Assembly (NCBI RefSeq): GCF_032854445.1
Contig: NC_088300.1
Span: forward strand, 66,812,984 to 66,876,983
Direction: 5' to 3'
Length of the DNA stretch: 64,000 nt
From: Liolophura sinensis
Taxonomy: Eukaryota > Mollusca > Polyplacophora > Chitonida > Chitonidae
The notes under the pieces were generated by a model. The model ran no database searches. It had not been told where the DNA came from and saw nothing but the letters and a program-made list of their open reading frames with translations. This document shows positions 24,801 to 39,000 of the stretch, in pieces; positions within the stretch are counted from its first letter, which is position 1, and the number at the start of each line of letters is the position of its first letter. The position numbers and the translations under genes were made by a program.

Positions 24801-27800
24801 TTTTTGGTATCATTTTCAGAATAATTGTATCCATGAATTTCACTGAAATAAGTGCTTTAGAGGTCAAAAAATGTTGAAGATTTACTGTAAACACCTCAGT
24901 AACCCAAGCTGTGTAAATTGTGAAAAAATCCTTAACTACATGTTTATGTGACTAACACGTAACATAGTTATACATGTAATACCTTTGTTATGTGCATGTT
25001 TGTAATATTGTATTCTGTGTTTACATGTATTAGGTTTAATATTGAAATGTTATCTTTTGTACAAGAGCTATTCAGTTTTATGGTTAATGACTTAAAAGTT
25101 CGCTCATGATTAAGCTGTGTTGATCTTAGAAAAGTGCTTGAGGGTTGCTTGAATGGTGGGATGATATTATATTTGGAAAATATACGTTCATTGTCAAAAA
25201 TAATGTTTTGTGACATTTATTTTGCCTCTCAATGTGCATTTTTCTTCAGGAAAAATTTTAGGTCATTTACCATATCTCCTTTTTTTGATTCATCAAACGT
25301 GACTGTATTTGTTATAATTGTTGAAGAAAAAGTCACGTGCACAAGCATTTTGTGCCCTTGAAAAATAATGCACTTGACGTAAATACTCATTCATATGAAT
25401 TACAGCCCAAACCAACAAGAGGCAAGATGAGGATCCATTGTTTGGAGAATGTAGACAAAGCCCTGACTTTCCTGCACGAACAGAGAGTGCATCTGGAGAA
25501 CATGGGAGCCCACGACATTGTGGACGGCAGCCCCCGCTTAACCCTTGGTCTCATTTGGACCATCATTCTTAGATTCCAGGTAGGTGTTTATTCACACATT
25601 ACATGTAAATCAAATTTTATGGTCTGTTACAAGATGGAATTTCAGAAGCTTTACAAAGTGATCAGTAGATCTTTTCAGGTGATTTAGTTACAGGAACATA
25701 TAGATCTTATCATTCAATGATTATGATTATAATTCATCTCGTAACTTGAAATTAATAGGTATTTATGCACATATGCTTTTTATTAGATTCAGTCACCAAC
25801 TTTAATATTGATTCTTTGAAGTCTGTGTTCTAGATATCGAAACTGTCTGCTGGATTCTCACCGTGTAACCGTTTTTCAGATTCAAGACATTACCATAGAG
25901 GAGACCGACAACTCTGAGACCAAGTCCGCTAAAGATGCCCTGTTGCTGTGGTGCCAGATGAAGACTGCAGGCTACCCCAATGTTAATGTCAGGAATTTCA
26001 CTACTAGCTGGAGAGATGGCCTGGCATTCAATGCTATTATACATAAACACAGGTCAGTCACAGATCCACAAGTTAAGTATTATGCATTTTCCCTGAGATA
26101 ATTGATGTTCAAACATGCAGCATGATGGTGATTTTAAGTTGTGTGGTGTATCTGGTTAAAATTAGCCAATAGCACACCTTAGTGTGACAAACTTGTTAAA
26201 TTTCACATTTTATACTGTTCCTTTAAATTTAAGCTGACAGTTATGGATATTTTGCATAGGTTAATTTCTTGAGCATACATCATAAATGTGTCCTGTAAGT
26301 CACCTTTTGTCTTTTTGCAGATCTGATCTTATCCAGTATGAAAAACTACAGAAATCTAATGCCATACACAATTTGAACAATGCTTTCACTGTTGCGGAGG
26401 AAAAGCTGGGCCTCACCAGACTCTTAGATGCCGAAGGTAATATGTGGGAAAATATTTCACCAGTAATCCTAGAGCAGCTTTGGGTACAGCCATTCACCAG
26501 TGTTAATATGGTTGCAGGCTGATTTACATGATAAATATTGTCAGTACTGTGAGACTTTCATATAATATTATATATTAGCGAGCATACTGTGGTACTTAGC
26601 CATTATAAACCAGCTGAGCTGCTTATTCACTATAATTCTAGTTGTTAAAATGGCTCGCTATGAATTTCATATGTCTTGGTGTCTAGTCACATGTATTTTA
26701 AAGAAATAGAACAAGAATTGGTTACTTGTGGTTTGAATAAATATGTATTGTTATTACTGATCTTGTCTGTTTGCAGATGTTAATGTGGAATTTCCAGATG
26801 AGAAATCCATCATCACATATGTTGTCACTTACTACCACTACTTCTCCAAGATGAAGGCTGAGAGTGTACAGGGAAAGAGAATTGGAAAGGTAACCTTTTC
26901 CATGGCTAAAACATCTATGTAGGACTGTGTCTAAGTGTTCATGTTATGTAATCCTTCATCAGCACTTGACATAATGATCTTCTCTTTATGTACTATGCTT
27001 TGTACCTAATGTTACCTTTTTTTTCTTTGAGATTAAATATAATAATTTATATAACAAAGATGCTGCACTAGGGTTCATGTGTTTTTAGCTTTTGTTTAAC
27101 ATATGATTCCTTGTGTGTTTGATTAGGTGATTGACAATGCCCGCGACACAGAGAGCATGGTCAATGACTATGAGAGCCTCACCTCCAGTCTCCTTGAGTG
27201 GATTGAACAGACCATTGTCATCCTAAATGATCGCCAATTTGCCAACTCACTCTCCGGAGTACAACAACAACTAGCTGCTTTCAATACCTATAGAACTGTA
27301 GAAAAGCCACCCAAGTGAGTACATCATATTTTTCATGTAAATTTCATGTTGCTAAGATTTTAGGCATAAATTTTGATGTTATAACATGGTCAGTAAAAGG
27401 TAGCTGATACGTCCTGATACCAGGTGGCTGGCTAAACACTGTGTTGTATTTTCTGGTCACTCATGGTTTCTTACAACAGCTATGGAGTAATACCAAAAAT
27501 GTATGCTCAAGATGCTCAAGTATGATTCATTGGTAGTAAAAGATTTAATCATAAATTAATTAAATCCAGCTCTTTGTAGCCTAACAGAAGGCTCATCAGC
27601 TGACCAGAGAGGTGTGATTGTTTGCTTTCGGCATTGAAACCAATCAGTAAAAATAAAAAGAATTAAAATCTGTAAAACTGCCTTCATTGCCACTTACAGG
27701 TTTGATGAGAAAGGAAACCTGGAAGTTCTCCTGTTCACCCTGCAAAGTAAGATGAGAGCCAACAACCAGAGGCCATACCTGCCCAAAGAGGGTAAACTCA

Positions 27801-30044
27801 TCTCTGACATCAACAAGGCCTGGGATCGCCTGGAGAAATCTGAACACGAGAGAGAGTTAGCCCTCAGAGAGGAGCTCATCAGGTTAGAACACTGCAGAAA
27901 CTACTCGACCCAGCTATGCAGAGTGTTTTGAGATTTAAATCTGGTATTAAAAACATCTGGACAAAAGCTCCATTTGTTTTGTGTTAGAGTATTAGACACT
28001 TAGTATGAGTTTCAAGCAGACTTCACTCAAATATATTTCTTAACAAACTGGCCCCATGAAAAAGGACTTTGTTGTCGAGCAACTTAGTTATGATGCTCTG
28101 TTTTGAGCATGTATAGAAGAACAAAGCTTTCATTCCTTGTTCTTATGTAAGTTTATTTCATGAAACCTGTCTCAGGACTTCTAGTTGTTATTGTCACTAG
28201 TCCTAAGTGCCAAAATGGGAGACCTATCAAGAGATACACCGATTAAAATGAGTGAAAGGATTTTAAAATATGTTTTGAAGTGGTCACATGCATGCAAGTG
28301 ATAAACACAAAGGACAGGTGAAAGTAGCATGGACCTCTTCTGATTTACCTTTCAGATTCTTGAAATTGAAAACTTGCCACATATTTGAATTGTGCACAGA
28401 AAAACTTGCTCATGATTACAAGTTCCTGAATTTGAAACCCATAACTTGTGTTTTCTAGACAAGAAAAACTGGAGCAGTTGGCTGCAAGATTTGACCGCAA
28501 AGCCGGCATGAGAGAGACATGGCTGAGCGAAAACCAACGTCTGGTGTCCCAGGACAACTTTGGTATCGATCTAGCAGCTGTGGAAGCTGCCACGAAGAAA
28601 CACGAGGCCATCGAGACGGACATCAATGCTTATGAGGAGAGAGTGCAGGCTGTGGTGTCCGTGGCTACAGAGTTAGAACAGGAAGACTACCATGATATAG
28701 ACAGAATCAATGCCAGGTAAGCGGGACAACATATTACCCGTTTCTCATATATTAATGTCTTTTTCTGCCTTTTGTTGTCTGACGTCACAATGCACATGTG
28801 AGTGGACATACATTTGTATGTAACTTAAACCAGAATATATTCAACCCATGTAACCTTGAGACGTTAGTCATAACTAATGACTTAAATTAGTAAAATTAAA
28901 ATTCTAAGTTTTTTCCGCTTGCATTAACATTTGTTCAGAGCAAATAGCTGTTGTGACACAGACGTCTGGTGGGTAGTGTGTATGTTATCTTAACCATTTT
29001 GAAAAATTTATGGGTCTGCTAGGAGTCTGCGTTTGGTCATGGGTTTCTGGGCTTCCTCCCACCATAATGCTGGTTGCCATTGTATAAATGAAATATTCTC
29101 GAATAAACACAAATGAAATAGACAAATAATGTTTGTTTGTCTCGAGACAAGCATCATTTGTAGCATTAAGCTGGAATATCTCTCTTCTTATCTCTTGCCA
29201 TGTGATTCCTTAATATGATAATGTTACCCATGCTGTACTGATGCAGAACAATGCTTAAGTTAGTAAAAATTTAAGGTACTTTATAGTGCCACATGTAAAC
29301 TGGTACTAGGCAGTATTTCATTGGTTTTGTTTTTCACTTCTCAGGAAGGACAATGTTCTTAGGCTGTGGAACTACTTGTTGGAGTTGTTGAGAGCTCGTC
29401 GTATGAGGCTGGAGTTGTCCTTGAACTTACAGAAGATCTTCCAGGAAATGCTCTACATTCTTGACTGGATGGAAGAGATCAAGGTGAGGCTGTTAACCAG
29501 TTTTCACTACCTAGAATTCTTTTCCATAGTTTCAACGTCAGGATTTTTATTTTCAACTTTAGTGAAAAAATAAAAAATTAAGTGATCATATGGTTATAGA
29601 AAAGTGTATGAAAAGGCATGTTGGGTATCTTGAACTTGTAATTGTACCGTTGCATGTGTGAAACGCATGGTTTGTGGTTGATAAACGTGCAAGTAAGATT
29701 GTAAATCTGTGGTATACAATATTGGTCTCTTTCCTCAGGCACGGTTGCTTTCAGAAGATTATGGAAAGCACTTGATGGGAGTAGAGGACCTGCTACAAAA
29801 ACACAACCTGCTGGAGGCTGACATCAATGTGGTAGGGGAGCGAGTGAAGACGGTCAACACCCAGGCCCAGAAGTTTGTGGATGGCGACGTTTCGGAGGTT
29901 GGAGGTGAGATTCATTACTGTCTGTACTTCCTTGGATAAACAGTATTCACCATAACCGTTGTCAACAAAAACAAGCTTGAATACAGGTTTTTATCTTATT
30001 CTTTAGAAAGACTCCACTAAAATTAGAGCTACAGGTGGACATAA

Positions 30045-30080
<36 letters not shown>

Positions 30081-33000
30081 TACGCTTTAAGACCAAGTAA
30101 CTGTTGAATGATTCTTTAGAAAGACTCCACTAAAATTAGAGCTACAGGTGGACATAACATTTTTTTTTTTTTTTTTTTTGTACGCTTTAAGACCAAGTAA
30201 CTGTTGAATGATCTTTAAAGAGCTGAATGGGATTATTACAAATATCCAAGATTCTCATGGCCTATTTCCTTTAAATAATACTTGGTGTTTTCATGTCATT
30301 TGGTTAATTCTTCAAAGAAATTAAAGATTTGGGGGGGGCGGGGAGTCCAGGATCCAACAGTGGTAATTGTTGGCTTCTGGGCTGAAGTAATTTACACTTT
30401 CGCAGAAGTGAGATGATCTTTAATACAATACAAACATCTAATCAGATAAGTACGGAGATAACTAAACAATGTTCGTATTGTGTGTTGTTTGCAGGTTACC
30501 GCCCTTGTGACCCGCAAATCATCCAGGAGAGGATGAACACACTGGATGCTGCCTATGAGGAACTGAGGAACCTGGCAGCAGACAGAAGAGCTCGCCTGGA
30601 GGAGTCACGCAAACTCTGGCAGTTCTTCTGGGACATGTCTGACGAAGAAGGGTGGATTCGCGAGAAAGAACAGCTCATGTCCTCTCCTGATCTGGGCCAC
30701 GACTTAACCAGTGTACATCTCCTCCTCAACAAACACAAGGTATGTACATGCAGTACCTGGGCTATTGTTCAGGGGGGTTTAGATCATGTTAAAGAGGAAA
30801 TTTACAGAATTGACTGATTACGTCTGTAACCTTTTACCATGTACATGGGTTTGGGGTCAGACCATTGCCTCTCTTGCAATGCATGAGTAGTACTTTACCA
30901 GTTTGCTCACAAAACGTCACCGAAATGGCAAGAATGAACTATGTACTACACAGCATAGGCCCTCAGTAGTTTGGGTGAAAACTTTGGCAAAGTTCTTTCG
31001 CTACTTTACACATCGTTGATTTTGAATATATGTGAAGGAAATCACAAAGTATGAAGATCTGTTTATTTAGGTTGTTTCGCCAATGGAACAAAGATTCTGT
31101 GCTAATGTTTTTACATGTCTGTCAATCAATCAATAAGTAGTTGTTACTTTATGGGTGTTTACAGGCAATGGAGGATGAGATGACAGCTAGACACACCCAC
31201 CTGCAAACAGTCATTCAAGTGGGCACGGATCTCATTGAGGCGGGCCATTTCGGAAAGGAAAAAATACAGGAACGCATTGATGAGATCAACCAGCAGTGGG
31301 AAAGTCTCATAGATCTAGCTGCCTATCGCCGCAAGAGGCTGAACGAAGCTGTAGACTACTACCAGGTGAGTTGTTGGTATTTCTTTAATGTACATAACTA
31401 GTTAGCTGTGCCTCATGCTGGTTTCCTTTCCATTCATAGGTGAGAATGTGTGCCAGTAGCCCACAGATGGTCTTGGGTTCTGCGAGGCTCTGCCCGGTTT
31501 CTGCCCACCATAACGCTGGTCTTTGTCATATAAGTGAAATTTTCTAGAGTATTTCGTAAACACCAATAAATCTAAGAAAGCTGTGCAGTGAAAAAAAAAA
31601 TAAAATAAAATAAATAAACTTGAATCTCCAGTCTGTGGAATGACAACTGTGTTTCCTGTTTGCTCTTAAGTATAAATTGAAGATTTCTGTGATATCTCTG
31701 AAAATCTGATTTCATTCAGCCTGACATACAGTTAGATGACGTGAGTCAAAACAAAACAAAAAAAAATGAAACATTGCCAGTATATATGCTATTTTTGTTA
31801 TACCTTAAACATGCTTATTTGTTATAGTGTATTGATTTTTGATATCTTGTTTTGCCCTTTCAGTTCTTTGCTGATGCGGATGATGTGGACACATGGATGT
31901 TGGATACCCTTCGTCTTGTGTCCAGTGAAGACGTGGGCAAAGACGAGGCCAGTGTTCAGTCTCTTATCAAAAAGCACAAGGTAAGTGTTGTGATGACGTA
32001 ATTTGGATAATCTGACCAGAATTATAAATCCATCAATTACATGGTTGGAAATTTTAGATGACTGGTGTTTTGGTATATCTGAAAGAGTCCATGTGTTTCG
32101 TCTAATTTGTCTAAGGTAAAGATGTTTACCAGGTATCTGGTAGAAGGCAGTGTTTTTTTTTTCAAGCCACTCTGGTTTTTCTCTTTTCTTAAAGCTGAAT
32201 TCTGCTTTGTAAATTAAAAATTCTTTAACACTGTAAAACAGCAATCATTCTGATAAATCAATGAATAACATGTGTTTGTGATATTGTTGCAGGAGGTGAC
32301 AGATGAGCTGAAGAACTATCAGAGCTCTATTGAAGCCCTCCATGAACAGGCAGCAAACCTTGGGGAACAGGTCAGTCAAACAGTTTTTGCAGTTTTGCGT
32401 CCAGGGGCCACTTTTATAAAACATTGTATACCAGTTCTTTGCAACTTTTCTTGTAAATGTATTATGTAGAGAACGTCAATTACGAAAAAAGTTATGAGTT
32501 ATATGACTGACTAAGTTTTGTGAAAGTGGTCTCAGGAAGTTTTATTCTTTATTTTATTATTTCAAAAATGACGTAAAATTAACGATTTATAAATATTGCA
32601 TTTCATCTGATTCCTTAAGAGTTAATTAGTTTTAAAAACCATTAAACTGCAGAACTTCATTTGATATGTTTCGTTTTTTTTAGTTTGGGCCTTCGAATTT
32701 TTTTCACTGAGGACATAACCCTGTGGACTGTAAAAAAATCGCTATCTTAGAGATGGGAATAATGCCTGTGTCTTTTCCATGCATTAACTTATTTATTATG
32801 CATTGTTTCGATAACAGTGAACTATTTTTTTTGTTTTATCTTTGGTAGAATGTATTGATGCTTTTGGGTGGATCTTCAGAAATGTTTATGACCAAATGAT
32901 TACCTTGTTTCACAATTGTATGTGCTGTTTTTTCAGGATAGAGAATCTCCTGATGTCCAGAGTCGCCTGGGCAGCATTGACAGACGTTACCAGGAGCTGT

Positions 33001-36000
33001 TAGAGCTGGCCAAGCTCAGAAAGCAGAGGCTCCTCGATGCTCTCTCACTCTACAAACTCTTCAACGAAGCTGATGGCGTAGAGAACTGGGTTGACGAAAA
33101 GGTTTGTAACTTATTTGTGGGTAGATGGTCAGTTTGGTAACCTCGTCACTCACCTAATTTTAATCACACAAAATGAATAAAATGGATTAACCCTGGCTGG
33201 TAATGTCTTTACAGATTCAAAGATATGTTACCCAAGACAAACATGAGACCGAAAAAGTCATATGTTAAAACCTACCAATCACTATTTGGTTTTGCAACTT
33301 CAGGCCGAAAGGTTTGTCCGGTACCTGGCAAAGGCAGTGGTTTACTCTAGCCACTCCAGTTATTACCGCCCAATAAACCTGACTGTTGTCATATAAAGTG
33401 AATATTCTTGAGCAAATAAATAAGTACATAAATATTCTGAGGAAATAAAGATTTGCATAATGTTCTGTTTTGATTTTGGGTATTGATTCAGGATTCATTA
33501 GCCGTTCATGGTGCCTTAGTTTACAGTATTATTTTCTGCTCTGTTAATAGGAGAAGTTCCTAACCACCATTGTGGTTACGGATGACATGGAGGAGATCGC
33601 CATCATGAAGCACAGGTTTGAGAGTTTCGAGCACGAGATGAATGCCACGGCTTCTCAGGTGGCTGTCGTGAACCAGTTGGCTCGTCAACTGTTACAGGTA
33701 GAACATCCTAATGCAGAGGAGATCATTGCACGACAGAACCAGCTCAACTCCAGGTATGTGCATCTGTGATGTATTTGGCATGGCATTGGCGATGTACTGT
33801 TAATCTTTACAAAAAAAAGAAAAAAGCAATGAACGTGTAGTCCTTGAATAAGTTTTTGAAAAGTGTTAATGAAGGTTTGTACTGATAGGCTCGGGAAATT
33901 TGCTGGAAAACGTGGGATATAAGATCCTTGAAATTACTGAAAAGCATTTTCTTTCATGTTAGATAACTGCCCACAGTGAAGCGTGAAAACCCCAAGTGAT
34001 TAATGGCTGTTTTGTTTTTGGTCTGCTGCAGGTGGTCTCACCTGAGGGAATTAGTGGATCAGAAGAGAGAGGACATTAATGTGGCTCATGGAATCCAGAA
34101 CTTCCACATTGAGTGCAATGAAACCATTGTAAGTTCTTTTTTTTTTTTACTGCCGTTTGTCAACCTTAGATCTGAAAATGGAGCATATGGCTTAATTTGT
34201 GCTTTTCTGATGATGGTGAAGTAGGTAATCAGATTCTTGCCTTTTTCTCAATAGGACTAAAGGTTTGTGGACAATAAATGACTGTTAATCTACTACTATA
34301 TACTTGTAAGATAACAGATAACTGTTTTCTTAACTTCTTTGTCATGAAAGGTTATGCAGTTACATGATAGCCTTTCTCTAGTGAAAAATGGACATAATAA
34401 TGAAGCTGCAATATTTTCGGAATGCTGATTAAATTTATACTCAGTGGTGTTAGATTGTTACGTAAAAAAGCTCAACCATGACAAGAGTAATATTTGTGTT
34501 TTGTTTTGTTTAGATGATTTGTAGTTTTTCCTATCTCCTGTTGTTGTTGTAATACAGAGCTGGATCCATGAGAAGGCTAAGTTGATCGAGTCCACTGACG
34601 AACTGGGTAATGACCTGGCTGGTGTCATGACATTACAACGCAGGCTTAGTGGCATGGAGAGAGACTTGGCTGCCATACAGGCAAAGGTAAACAATAATCA
34701 CCTAAAGGAAGGGCAAAATAAAGCTAAATATTCAAAAAAGTAGAAGATGTCTTAATACTCTCTTTCATTGAACTCTGGTTCCAGGAACTTTTTATATGCA
34801 TTACTACTGGTTGTTTGTTGTCGTTTGTACACATATCAAACCTGAAATGTGGATACCTGACATATTTGCAAACACCCTATGGAAAAGATAATATCACCCA
34901 TGTTGACATGTTATATAATATTTACTTTCTCTAAAGGCATCAGACACTATCTTGCTATCAAATTAAGAAAGAGTGATAGTGGGCGAGGCAAAAACAAAAA
35001 GGATGCAAAACATTTATTTACATCTGCATCAGCGGCAACACCATTTCTGATGGCAACACTCTGAATAATGTTTTGCATGATGAAGTTTGACGAATAATTT
35101 GTTTTGCTACACAGCTGGAATCCCTGCAAACAGAGGCAGATCGTCTCCAGGAAGAGAAACCAGAGGAAGCTCAGGCCATCCGAGAGAAAATAGCCGAGAT
35201 CAACAATGTCTGGATGGACCTCAAGGAAATGGTGAGGCAGTCTCAAGGGTCAGCTAAGCAGAACTAGATGACAGCGTTTTCTTCTGTGATGTTGAGTGCT
35301 TGTGTACTACCCAGGTGTTTTATGAGCACACAGCCACCCATAAATGTGATGTAATAAAGGAAAAAAAAAAACAGTTCACAGCTGTGGACCACTTTCCTAC
35401 ATATAGAATGCAGGTTTACGAGTTCCCCATTGTTTTGATCAGACATGCAAAAAGTAGATTTGACTGTCCTTATATTCAGTCATGTGACCTGGTGTGCTGA
35501 ATGTTAGGCAATCAAATGTTAGAATTTTTTTTCATATTTAAGTGTATCATTTAATAGAGTGTGATCAGAGTTAAAGCTCCCCTGAAACCAAGAAGCATAC
35601 ATACTTTAAAGAAAGAAATTTGCATCATGGTTTTCTTATGAAGGCACAATGTAGTTCTTTTTGACAGTTAATGTTCTTGGTGTATGAATGCTGAATGTAA
35701 ATCACTTGATGATATTATGTTGTCGTAGCTCAAAGAGCGAGATGAGAAGTTGGCTGAGTCTGGAGAGCTGCAGCGTTTCTTGGGCAACCTGGACCACTTC
35801 CAGCAATGGTTGTCGCGCACCCAGAAGACTATAGCCTCAGAGGACATCCCAAATAGTCTGGCTGACGCAGAGAAACTTCTGAACCAGCACCAGCAGCTGA
35901 AGGACGAGATTGATGCCTATGCTCCGGAGTATGCCAAAATGAAGGAGTTTGGCGATAAGGTGACCGAGGGACAGGATGACCCACAGTACATGTTCCTCAG

Positions 36001-39000
36001 GCAGGTCAGTTGGCTACTTTTGGTATCTACCTTTAGCTTACTCTACATCACAGAAAATTCCTAATTGTTCATCATTATTTTTTTTCTTTTCTCCAGTATA
36101 CTAACTAAAAGCTTTTCGATATACAAAAAAGCTTAAAAAACAAAATTATGAACTTCGTGAAGTTGGTTGCTCTCTTTATTCTGATTGTCAGTGTCGTGAG
36201 TCACAAGACAATCAAAACATGACAAGTCTTCATGCAGCCAAATAAATATCTGTGCTACTTGTTCCACATGCAAATTGGCATGTCTGACAGAAAAAAAAAA
36301 AAGTGAAATGTCCTATTGCCTTTTGAAGTTTGTTGTGCCTGCGAACATTCAAGACACCTAACAAGAAAACATGAAGATCAGAATCCAGAGTATTGAACCA
36401 GGGAGAATGAAAATTTCCTCGAATTGGATTACTTTTTGTGACTGAAGAGAATCTTTGTTTTCAGAGGTTACAAGCCTTGGATGATGGCTGGGTGGAATTG
36501 TTACAGATGTGGGAGAACAGACAGCAGCTTCTGTCGCAGAGTCTTAACTTCCAGGTAAATATTCCAAACATTTTGTGCACAGTTCAACTTCAAGAATTTC
36601 TCCAACTGAAAGGCATGTCATGCGAAAAAATGATGTGTAGAAAGTGTTTGACAACTTCGTTTAGTTGTGTTTTTATTAAATTTGGTAATTACCTCCCACC
36701 ATAATGCTCGTCTCTGTCGCATAAATGATTGTACACGTGTATGCCATTGAACAAAAATCAAAATGTTTGTACTCTTATTTGTAGATGTTCCTTCGTGATG
36801 CGAAACAAGGAGAGGTCTTGTTGAACCAACAGGAGAACTTTTTGTCTAAGGAAGAAGTGCCAGTGAGTAGAGCTGTTTGTCTGAAATACCAAAAATCTGT
36901 TTTGAGGTAAAGTGATATGCACATTTATATAATTCCTCATTTCTTAAAGCTGTGTGATTTTTACGAGTTTGTAAGCTGCCCTGGCACCGAGATCAGCTTC
37001 TTCGCTGAATATTGTCAATTTACCCCCCAGTGCTGATACAGCTGTATCACAAAGCCATAATGTCTGAACTGTGAAGTGGTAACAGTTTGAGGTTTGATTG
37101 TAACGTCTGTTCCCTTTGTACAGAGCACCATTGGACTGCTTGATAAGCAGGTATTGGTATTGGCCTATTTGTTCATGTGTGTTGTCGGTAGATTCCACGC
37201 ATGTTGTCTATTGTGTAATCAGCCCACAATTATGTAGTCCACTTTCAGCTTTACAATGCCATCGGTCTGGCAAGCAAATACCCAAACCAAAGCCTGTATT
37301 GCTTTGGGGCTTGCCAAATCAGTACTTCTGTATTATTTAAGTGCTTAGACTTTTTTTGTTATTTTACATCCCCTTTCTTTGCAAAGCTATTGCTTGTTGC
37401 ATAAGTTATTATGAAGACACCTCAGTGATGGATTGCTTCTGACAATTCCACAAAATACCTCAGTAGTTCCTGTAGACACGATTGAGGCCTTCTAAGTGAT
37501 GGCATGATTGAGAAATGTCCTTAAACCAAGGTGGTTTCCCTGATTCACAGCATGTATGCCTTTACTTTATCTAGATGTCCTAGATGTCCAAAGTTAGGGT
37601 GATAGTTCTTCTCATCATATTAAGGATTTTAGCTAATAATTTCAATTTTCCCTATGGGCAAGATTTTAAAAGACAGATTCTTCACAACATTTAAATACTT
37701 TCCTAAGAAGTAAATCTTTGCTATCACATACAGTATCACATTCTGTGGAGGCTGGAGTATTTATCGCTTTCAATTTTCTGTGCTGTATTATTTATTTCCT
37801 GAAATCTCCTGTAGATCTAGCTTTGTCATTTCCTCATTTTACTCTGACAGTTGCATGAAGGTCAGTGCTGTTTTCTGTAGCTGACACTTCCCTAGCTTCA
37901 ACAATCCTCGTGTATTCTTTTGTGAAAATACTTAAATAAAAATGACTTTATCTAAATCAGCTATTGAGAACTTTAAATCCCTTTCTGTGTCCTTCTGCTG
38001 TACGTGTATGTTGTTGATGTCGTCTTAAGTCTGCATTTATGTGTTTGGTGTTGTAGCCAAGTGCATAGAGAGTGCAAGCATGTTATAACTAACCTACATG
38101 ACTTTCAGACAAAACTCCTGTCGTACTTTAACCAAGAGACTACTGTGTTCTTAGTGTAACACATATATGTGTTTGCATAACTGACTATGTATCTACCTTG
38201 TGCCTTAGAATACCCTGGAGGCTGCAGAAAATATGATTAAGCAGCATGAGGCGTTTATCACAACAATGGACGCTAATGATGAGAAGGTCAACGCAGTGCT
38301 TCAGTTCGCTGATCGCCTCATCGAGGACAACCACTACGCTGCCGACAAAATCCACAAGAAGGCTCAAAATATCAGCGAAAGGTAGGAGGGAACTTAAGGC
38401 TTCTGGTGTATGAATAAAGTGTCATTTATTACATGAGTGGAAAAAACTTTAAATGTAAATTTCAGTGGATATTGCCTCTTTTCTTATTTATGTTTATGAC
38501 TTGTGTAAAATAACGTGTGTGCTCACATTGGTTTTTTTTTTCTATAGGAGAAACGCCAATCGGCAGAGAGCGTATGAACAGCTGGATAAGTTGAAAGACC
38601 AGATGCTGTTACAACAGTTTCTGCAAGAGTGTGAAGAGGTAAATTGTGTTTTTGAAATATTATTGTATAATTTGTTACAAACTTTCTTAAAGTGTGTAGT
38701 ATACATTGATTCGGGATGTTGTTATTCCTTAAATGTTTGTATAGCCTTGTAGCATCCTATATATGTATTCATTAACGATAACATGTACAGGTATGTATTT
38801 TAATATTACAGATGGAAAGATACCTTTTGGGTGGAGTGATTAAAAACAAATCATAGATGAAATAGTTGTGCTATTCCAGTTAAGCTGCATTAGAATTTTA
38901 GTTTCTCACATACTTGGCAAGAAATGTCGCTTCCCTCTAGACTACACATCATTTCCACTAGTAAACTTAACCAGTGGCTAGTTGGTCAGTGATTGGATAA

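Larger units (their letters stand above)
22944..25405. other. Intron 2 of beta-spectrin
   Basis: About 2.5 kb without a supported exon. Contains a dispersed repeat (24679-24957) and a second, weaker one (25110-25262). Confidence 0.85.
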
